This document shows positions 39,630 to 44,492 of a DNA stretch of 44,492 bases, piece by piece (position 1 is the stretch's first letter; the number at the start of each line of letters is the position of its first letter). The notes beneath the pieces are model-generated. The model saw only the letters and a list, made by a program, of their open reading frames with translations. It was not told the origin of the DNA and searched no databases. Source of the stretch: a bacterium. Lineage in GTDB: Bacteria; Elusimicrobiota; Elusimicrobia; UBA1565; UBA9628. The stretch covers positions 1 to 44,492 of the forward strand of contig JAJZQS010000009.1 in the NCBI GenBank assembly GCA_021806745.1, in the 5' to 3' direction. The translations under genes were made by a program, and so were the position numbers.

Positions 39630-41020
39630 CTGCGCTCCCCGTCGACGATGTCCGCGGCCAACCGGCGCGCGACCTTCCGCGAACCGGATCGCGCGACATG
39701 GCTGGCATTGAAGCGGCGGCGTCCGGAGCCCGGGGGCGACTCGTAGACGAAATCCTCCGCCGTCAGGCCCGCGGCGCGCCCCAGGTCCGCGTCCACCACG
39801 CTCGCCTCGGCCCCGGCGACCATCGCCCGTTCGCCCGGGGCGTAGCACGGCGGCGCCGTGGACAGTTCCCGCCCCGTGGTCGGGTCCACGAAGATCAGAG
39901 TCCTGTCGGCGAGCCGGCGAAGCGCCGCGGCCGTTCGGGACAGACGCGCGCGCGCGTCGGAAAACTCGCCGCAGCCGACGGCGGACATGTCGCCCAGGAA
40001 CGGGTGCTCCAAACGCAGGGCGCCCGCCCACGCCTCAAGAGCCCGCGGGTCCTTGATCCCGTCGGGTACGCGCGCGTCGAATTTTGCCGTGCGCCGCACG
40101 GAGCGGGCGGATGCGTCCTCCTGGATCAAATTCAGCGCCAAGTCGTCGCGGCCGGCGAAGCGCGCGAACACATCGTCCCAGGACCACGGAAAGACCGCGG
40201 AGCGGTCCCAGGGCGCCCACCGGCCCAGTCGGGACTGGCGCCTGTAATCGTCAAGCAAGGCGCGCTTGGCCCGCAGGACATGTTCGTATTCGGGAGAGGA
40301 GGTCACCCCGTCGCCGGGCGTGTAGCCGTAGACGACCCAGCGCGCCCGGCGGCCGCTGGCGGCCAATTCCTCCGCCGTCTGCGCCGCCACCTCCGGCAAC
40401 ATCGTCGGCGTCTCGCAGGAGAGCACGCGCATGCCCGCCAGCCCCGGGCCGCCCGCGGCCGCCAAATCCCGCGCCAAAAGATCCGGCGCCACCGCCTGGG
40501 CCGTGTCCGAGGCGCCCAACACGACGATGTCCGCGCCGTAGCGGCGGAAGATGTCCAGACAGCCCAGCCACGAATAAAAGACGGTCGCACCGTCACGCGA
40601 GGCCGGCCACAGCGCCGCGACGGAAACTTTCGTGCCGAAGCCGCGCGAAAAATAACCCGACCACAGCGCCGCGTCCTCGCGCATGCGGTCGGGATAGCCG
40701 GGAAACATGGCCGAGAACAGTTCCGGCGAGCGCAGCGCGTCCACGGACGCGCCCACGGAGCCCCCCAGCGGCTTGGCCACGAACAGCTTCCGGAGCTTCG
40801 CCAGGCGCGGATTCGGCTGGGGGAGGGCGTCGAAGGAATCGGGCAGCGCGGCCGCGAAGGCCCGCGCCGCGCGCAGGGCTCCGCGCGAGGCCGCGTCCCC
40901 CCGGTCCCGCCGCAGCGCGACCGAGGAACCCAACAGAAGCGCCGCGCAGGCGCCGCAGGCGAAGGCGCCGAAAAACACCGCCGGCAGCCGCTCGCGCTCC
41001 TGCTGTTGTGCGGATGCCAC
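39626..41020 (-). CDS. Membrane-anchored SGNH-like acyltransferase (AlgJ/AlgX/DltD-like)
   Basis: 464 residues from GTG 41020. One N-terminal membrane helix (~14-34) places the rest in the periplasm. The nucleophile block is ADIVVLGASDTAQAVAP (Ser171), comparable to the GSS/GxS block of AlgJ and DltD. The C-terminal block RFNASHVARSGSRKVARRLA has His441, but Asn438 where the Asp of DxxH is usual. It probably receives the acyl group from the MBOAT's C-terminal Tyr and transfers it to a glycan or polymer. It starts eight bases after the ACP stop, and a TAAATA stretch also lies five bases before the GTG. Coupled to the MBOAT gene by GTGA overlap. Confidence 0.8.
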   Translation of the reverse strand: MASAQQQERERLPAVFFGAFACGACAALLLGSSVALRRDRGDAASRGALRAARAFAAALPDSFDALPQPNPRLAKLRKLFVAKPLGGSVGASVDALRSPELFSAMFPGYPDRMREDAALWSGYFSRGFGTKVSVAALWPASRDGATVFYSWLGCLDIFRRYGADIVVLGASDTAQAVAPDLLARDLAAAGGPGLAGMRVLSCETPTMLPEVAAQTAEELAASGRRARWVVYGYTPGDGVTSSPEYEHVLRAKRALLDDYRRQSRLGRWAPWDRSAVFPWSWDDVFARFAGRDDLALNLIQEDASARSVRRTAKFDARVPDGIKDPRALEAWAGALRLEHPFLGDMSAVGCGEFSDARARLSRTAAALRRLADRTLIFVDPTTGRELSTAPPCYAPGERAMVAGAEASVVDADLGRAAGLTAEDFVYESPPGSGRRRFNASHVARSGSRKVARRLAADIVDGERR

Positions 41021-41028
41021 GCGGTTAT

Positions 41029-41301
41029 TTAACAGGCGCCGCCGTCGCTGTCAAGAACGCGCGCGAGCGCGTCGGCCAGCCGGCGCGCGCTCGGGTATTC
41101 GCTGAGGAGGAACGGATCCAGAGTCCGGCCGAGCTTTTTTTCCAGCTTGCCCAAAACACCCGCCAGGGCGACCGAGTCCACTCCCAGCGCCGAAAAATCC
41201 GCCTCCGGGTCCGGCTGGCCTTCCGGCAGGCCGGCGCTCTCGCGCAGGCGCGCGACGATCCAGGCCTCCAGCCGGGCCGCCCCGGGCGGACGGACGCTCA
41301 C
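41029..41301 (-). CDS. Acyl carrier protein
   Basis: 90 residues from GTG 41301. DFSALGVDSVALAGVLGKLE holds the phosphopantetheine attachment Ser43 in the DS(V)AL context, at the start of helix II. FLLSEYPSARRLADALARVL is the usual ACP ending. It is not the fatty-acid-synthase AcpP (wrong neighbours, less acidic) but a dedicated carrier. The GTG overlaps the FAAL stop (GTGA), as for carriers loaded by their own adenylating enzyme. It should hold the acyl group as a thioester for the MBOAT. An in-frame extension further upstream is only a shadow of the FAAL gene. Confidence 0.93.
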   Translation of the reverse strand: MSVRPPGAARLEAWIVARLRESAGLPEGQPDPEADFSALGVDSVALAGVLGKLEKKLGRTLDPFLLSEYPSARRLADALARVLDSDGGAC

Positions 41302-42971
41302 CGCGCGGCCTCGGGCCCTTCGGCCGACGCGAAGAAAGCCGCGCAGGCGCGGCGGCGAATCTTGCCGCTGGTGGTGCGCGGCAGGCGCCCGCGGCCCAGC
41401 ACGCGCACGCCCGCCAGTTCGACGCCGCAGGCCTCGAAAACCGCGCGGCGCACCGCGACCGCGATTTCGTCGGCCGCGCGCAGCGGCACGCGCGTGCGCA
41501 GTTCGACGGCCATCGCCGCCCGCGCGCCGCCATGCCCGCGAACCGCCACGGCCGCGCAAGCTCCGCGCCGAATGTCGGGGTGCGCCGACTCGGCGGCGCG
41601 CTCGAGATCCTCGGGGTGTATCTTTCGGCCGCGCAATACGATCACGTCATCGAGACGGCCCGCGACGAATAGCTCCCCCTCTTGGAAAAATCCCAGATCC
41701 CGCGTGCGCAAAAACGGCCCGCGGCCGTCGGCGGTCCGCGCGCCGAACGCGTGACGAGACTGCGCCGGGCGGCCCCAGTAGCCTTCGGCGACCGAAGGGC
41801 CCCGGACCCAGATTTCCCCGAGCCTCCCCTCGCCGAGTTCTCGGCGCGTGCGCGGCGAGACCACGACCACCCGTCCTCGAGCGAACGGGCGCCCGACGCC
41901 CACCAGCGTCCTCGCGCCGAACGCAGCCCGCCCGCTGGGCGGAGCTCCCGCGACGATCAAGGTGGCCTCGGCCAAGCCGTAGCACGGCTTGAGCGCCTCG
42001 CGGCGAAACCCCCGGCCCTCGAACCGGCGCGCGAAGGACTCCAGGGTCTCCGAGCGGACCTCCTCCGAGCTGTTCCAGGCCGTCACCCAGCGCGACAAAT
42101 CCAGCCTCGCCGCCTCCGCCTCGGAAATCCCGTCGGCGCACAGCGCGTAGGCGAAATCAGGCGCGCCTGAGATCACCGGTACGGGACTGTCCGAAATCAG
42201 GCGCAACCAGCGCGACGGCTCTTTGAGAAAATCCACCGGGTTGATCGCGTGGACGGGCATGCCTTCCGCCAGCGCGTGAAGCGCGCTGACCAAACCCATG
42301 TCGTGGTAATGGGGAAGCCAAGTGACCAGCCGCCGTCCCGGCGCCGAACCGAGGAAGCGGCGCAAGTCCGCGAAATTGGCGAACAAGTTGCGCTGGCTGA
42401 CCAAGACCCCCCGCGGCGAGCGCGTGGAGCCGGAGGTGTATTGCAAGACGGCGGGATCGGCTCGCCGGCCCAAACCGCGGCGCGAAACCGGCGGCGCGCT
42501 CGGATCGGGCGCGTCGGTCGCGCGGACCGCGATGGCGGGAACGCGCGAATTCGCCCATTCCGACAGCGTCGGGGCCAAGGAGGCGCTCGTCCAAATCGCC
42601 GCAGGACGGCAGTCGCGCGCCACCGCCTCGAACCTCGGCGCGGCGCGCAGCAGCAACGCCGGGTGCGAGGCCGGCAGCGGCGTCGCGATCCCTCCGGCGT
42701 AAAGGCAGCCGAAATACGCGGGCAGGAACTGCTCCCAGCGGGAGTAAATCAGCAGGATCGGCCGGCCGCGAGCGTCCGTTGCGGCGGCGGCCGCCGCGAC
42801 GGCGGACTCCCGTAGGCGCGCCCAACTCCACGCCGTGGCCTCGCATCGGCCATCTCCGTATTTATAAAAGCAGCAGGCCGTCTCGCGCGGGGAGTTCGCC
42901 GCCTTTCTTTCAAGCAGGCCGAGCAAAGTCTCGCCCGTGGGCGCGCGGGCCGGCCGTTTCGCCCCTGTCAT
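41298..42971 (-). CDS. Fatty acyl-AMP ligase (FAAL)
   Basis: 557 residues of the ANL adenylating superfamily. The P-loop QYTSGSTRSPRG (177-188), WLPHYHDMGLVSAL, SGAPDFAYALC, the FAAL-type LKPCYGLAEATLIVAG, TRDLGFFQEGELFVAGRLDD and C-terminal TSGKI with the catalytic Lys (~537) are all present. WLPHYHDMG and PCYGLAEAT are the stretches that separate FAALs from fatty acyl-CoA ligases. It should activate a fatty acid as acyl-AMP and load it on the ACP encoded immediately downstream (GTGA overlap). ATG 42971 lies six bases after a GACAAT element, without a Shine-Dalgarno. The in-frame upstream extension passes through tRNA-Leu and is rejected. Confidence 0.94.
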   Translation of the reverse strand: MTGAKRPARAPTGETLLGLLERKAANSPRETACCFYKYGDGRCEATAWSWARLRESAVAAAAAATDARGRPILLIYSRWEQFLPAYFGCLYAGGIATPLPASHPALLLRAAPRFEAVARDCRPAAIWTSASLAPTLSEWANSRVPAIAVRATDAPDPSAPPVSRRGLGRRADPAVLQYTSGSTRSPRGVLVSQRNLFANFADLRRFLGSAPGRRLVTWLPHYHDMGLVSALHALAEGMPVHAINPVDFLKEPSRWLRLISDSPVPVISGAPDFAYALCADGISEAEAARLDLSRWVTAWNSSEEVRSETLESFARRFEGRGFRREALKPCYGLAEATLIVAGAPPSGRAAFGARTLVGVGRPFARGRVVVVSPRTRRELGEGRLGEIWVRGPSVAEGYWGRPAQSRHAFGARTADGRGPFLRTRDLGFFQEGELFVAGRLDDVIVLRGRKIHPEDLERAAESAHPDIRRGACAAVAVRGHGGARAAMAVELRTRVPLRAADEIAVAVRRAVFEACGVELAGVRVLGRGRLPRTTSGKIRRRACAAFFASAEGPEAAR

Positions 42972-42977
42972 GCCGCC

Positions 42978-42983
42978 ATTGTC
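42978..42983 (-). promoter_or_regulatory. -10-like GACAAT upstream of the FAAL operon
   Basis: On the minus strand TGC-GACAAT lies six bases before ATG 42971. It is a weaker match than the other short-leader elements, but has the same spacing and is the only promoter candidate seen for the four-gene cluster. Confidence 0.35.
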
Positions 42984-43089
42984 GCACATTCCCGCCCACG
43001 GCGAGGCGCCTCCACCGCGGCAGTTGCCGCGGCAGGTTGCGGCGGCGGGTTTGGCCGCGGGCGCGAGAAATGATAGTCTTGACCCACAC

Positions 43090-43174
43090 GCCGGCGTGGC
43101 GGAACTGGCAGACGCAAGCGACTCAAAATCGCTCGGTGCTCCGCACCTTGTGGGTTCGACTCCCACCGCCGGTA
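43090..43174 (+). tRNA. tRNA-Leu (anticodon CAA)
   Basis: An 85-nt class II tRNA. The acceptor GCCGGCG pairs with CGCCGGT (G1-T72 wobble), the anticodon stem AGCGA/TCGCT has loop CTCAAAA (CAA, reading UUG), a long variable arm surrounds GGTGCTCCGCACC, and the T arm is GTGGG-TTCGACT-CCCAC. The discriminator is A; CCA is not encoded (the next bases are CGA). A GATAGT-type -10 lies about ten bases upstream (weak). Confidence 0.96.
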
Positions 43175-43280
43175 CGAATTTCCTCGAAAACATCCGGGGC
43201 TGGCGCAAGCCCGGAAGTCCTTTCCCCGGCCGGGCCCAACGGCTCTGGTCGCCACCGCCTGTTGCGGCCATCCTTAGAGC

Positions 43281-43982
43281 ATGGTGCCGTGTCTGCTGGC
43301 AGCGATCGCTTTGTCGGCGCGGGCCGCGCCCGTCGAGGCGCCCGCCCCTCCCGCGGACTTGGCGGCGCTGGTCCTGCCCGCGAGCGCGCTGGGCCTCGGG
43401 GACATGCGCTGGAACGCCGGGGCCGCGTCGCTGGGCGGCGCGACGCTCGACGCGCTTGGCCGAGGCGATTTCGGAGCGGTCTACGCGCACCCCGCCGAGC
43501 CGTCCCAAGTCGTCAAGATTTCGGCCGACGGCTTCGGCGTGACCCGGCATCGTTCACTGCAAGACATGGAGCGCGACGCGCTGGCCGAGGCCGCGCGCAC
43601 CCGCCAATTGGCGCGAATCGGCGCGGGGCCCGAACTCGTCGCGGTCACGCGCGTCTCCCATCGCCTCCAGCCCCTGCTCGACCGAATGGCCGCTTTTTTT
43701 CGCGTTCCCGCTCCCGATTGGAGCCGCCCGGCGCTCGTCAAGGAGCGCGTGATCGGGCGCACCGTCGCCGATCTGCGGCGGACCGGGGATTGGACGCCGC
43801 GACACGAAGAACTCGCGCGGGAATTGCGCGCGCGCCTGCGCGCGGCCGGCCTGCGCTCCCTCGACATGCACGACGAGAACGTGATGATCGGACGCACCGC
43901 GCGCCGCCCCTACGACGAGGCCCATCTTGTCGACGCCGGGGGCGTGCGCTCGGCGCTCAGCGCACCAGCGCCGACGCCTTGA
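43281..43982 (+). CDS. Exported protein with a protein-kinase-like fold
   Basis: 233 residues. The N-terminus MVPCLLAAIALSARAAPVEA reads as a signal peptide, followed by a Pro/Ala linker. A kinase-like core follows in order: the glycine loop GRGDFGAVYAH (60-70), Lys79 in VVKIS, Glu102 as a candidate helix-C partner, hinge-like LVKERVIGRTV, the catalytic loop LDMHDENVMIG (Asp198, Asn200) and the metal-binding VDAGG (Asp218) in place of DFG. The set is complete but the protein is short, nearer to choline/aminoglycoside/RIO-like minimal kinases. A kinase beyond the inner membrane would be unusual. It lies 106 nt after tRNA-Leu, and its end overlaps the convergent deacetylase gene by 26 nt. Confidence 0.7.
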   Translation: MVPCLLAAIALSARAAPVEAPAPPADLAALVLPASALGLGDMRWNAGAASLGGATLDALGRGDFGAVYAHPAEPSQVVKISADGFGVTRHRSLQDMERDALAEAARTRQLARIGAGPELVAVTRVSHRLQPLLDRMAAFFRVPAPDWSRPALVKERVIGRTVADLRRTGDWTPRHEELARELRARLRAAGLRSLDMHDENVMIGRTARRPYDEAHLVDAGGVRSALSAPAPTP

Positions 43983-44492
43983 CGAATTCGACGCCTTCTT
44001 TCGCGTAGCGCGGCATCTCTTCTTTCAGGCAATCCAGCGTGCCGTGGAAATAGTGATGGCCGATGACGAGCACCTGGCCGTAGCGGCGCGCATGCGCGAT
44101 CGCGCGCGCGAGCATCTTCTCGCAGAACGGCTTCGTGTGAACCTGCGCCGTGTCCAGAAAGATGAAATTCTGCGCGGTCGGCACGCCCGCGGCCCGGGCT
44201 TCCTCGTAAGCGACGCTTTTTGAAGAGACTTTAGAGTCGATGAAAAAAAGCCCGGTCGGCTTGAACGCCTTCATGAACGCGCGCATCAGCGGACGATTGC
44301 GGGTGGCCTTCTCCGAGCGGTGGTTGTTGAGACCGACCGCGCCGGGAACCTGGACGAGCATGCGCTTGAGCAGGGCTTCGGCCTTCTTGAGGTCGGCGGC
44401 CGTCGCGTGATCGGGGTTCAAATCGAAGCGTTGATAGGGATCGAACGGGTAGTGCATGATCACGTCCTTGCCCGCCGCCTCGGCGTCGCGGG
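43957..44492 (-). CDS. Divergent polysaccharide deacetylase (YibQ/DUF610 family), C-terminal part
   Basis: About 178 residues visible; the gene enters from the right edge, since the frame stays open to 44492 and the first residues (AEAAGKDVIMHYPFDPY) already match the interior of the family. GAVGLNNHRSEKATRNRPLM is the family's GxNNHxGS-type block, followed by FKPTGLFFIDSKVSSKSVAY and a conserved end, GQVLVIGHHYFHGTLDCL. Members are periplasmic NodB-like proteins of uncertain substrate, often next to envelope division genes. The usual N-terminal signal and first metal-site Asp lie outside the window. Convergent with the kinase-like gene, 26-nt overlap. Confidence 0.9.
   Translation of the reverse strand, partial: RDAEAAGKDVIMHYPFDPYQRFDLNPDHATAADLKKAEALLKRMLVQVPGAVGLNNHRSEKATRNRPLMRAFMKAFKPTGLFFIDSKVSSKSVAYEEARAAGVPTAQNFIFLDTAQVHTKPFCEKMLARAIAHARRYGQVLVIGHHYFHGTLDCLKEEMPRYAKEGVEFVKASALVR

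Noticed and set aside
43081-43089. TTGACC next to tRNA-Leu as a -35 box
   Set aside because: It lies directly at the tRNA 5' end with no -10 at suitable spacing upstream of a gene start, so it is probably chance.

Overview
The window is a GC-rich, densely packed chromosomal segment from a Gram-negative (diderm) bacterium. Evidence for this is the TonB/ExbB/ExbD energising module, lipoproteins with a dedicated LspA, a Pal-like OmpA-type protein and many exported proteins. The gene mix and the style of the exported proteins (Ala/Pro-rich stretches behind signal peptides) would suit a GC-rich Elusimicrobiota or similar environmental lineage. That is a low-confidence inference, as no marker in the window fixes the phylum. 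Intergenic spaces are tiny, ATGA/GTGA overlaps are common and GTG/TTG starts are frequent.

Layout. 1-2.6 kb: the start of an aldehyde dehydrogenase running off the left edge, a VanX-type D-Ala-D-Ala dipeptidase, an unknown protein, a helix-turn-helix protein and an exported Cys-rich protein. 2.66-6.1 kb: an alkaline-phosphatase-superfamily ('sulfatase') enzyme coupled to an SGNH hydrolase, then a small membrane protein. 6.2-8.2 kb: tRNA-Ala(GGC), a Nudix hydrolase, an exported nucleotidyltransferase-like protein and tRNA-Leu(GAG). 8.2-11.8 kb: a gap - arginase - pgk - secG - tRNA-Leu operon with a clear promoter. 11.9-20.4 kb: a thrS - TPR protein - exbB - exbD - exbD - tonB - OmpA-like operon. 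20.46-22.3 kb: a frameshifted hydrolase fragment and a visibly AT-richer island (membrane protein plus NYN-domain nuclease) abutting the 3' end of tRNA-Val(GAC). 22.4-29.9 kb: a lytic transglycosylase lipoprotein, a membrane glycosyltransferase, an orphan YcaO enzyme with a near-consensus promoter, queF, a copper-type P1B ATPase and a protease-like lipoprotein. 29.9-38.2 kb: an rRNA uracil methyltransferase, a secreted unknown protein, lspA, ileS, a small membrane protein, a cyclic-nucleotide-binding-domain protein and an AI-2E-type permease. 38.2-43.0 kb: MBOAT, SGNH, ACP and FAAL genes. 43.1-44.5 kb: tRNA-Leu(CAA), an exported kinase-like protein and the end of a divergent polysaccharide deacetylase.

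The most interesting block is 38169-42971. A fatty acyl-AMP ligase, an acyl carrier protein, an SGNH protein and an MBOAT acyltransferase are translationally coupled or nearly so, in the order ligase-carrier-SGNH-MBOAT. This is the same set of functions as DltA-DltC-DltD-DltB, but the D-alanine ligase is replaced by a fatty-acid-activating enzyme. The MBOAT ends exactly in FVYFRF, which matches the C-terminal Tyr 'acyl shuttle' hexapeptide described for Dlt-type and MBOAT envelope acylation. I infer a pathway that moves a fatty (or related) acyl group from the cytoplasm to an envelope polymer or glycan.

A second theme is initiation. At least eleven genes have a -10-like hexamer (TATAAT, TAAGAT, TACGAT, TACAAT and similar) only 5-9 nt before the start codon, so their mRNAs are probably leaderless or nearly so. 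Two divergent gene pairs are separated by only 33-34 bp of almost the same sequence carrying two back-to-back -10 elements.
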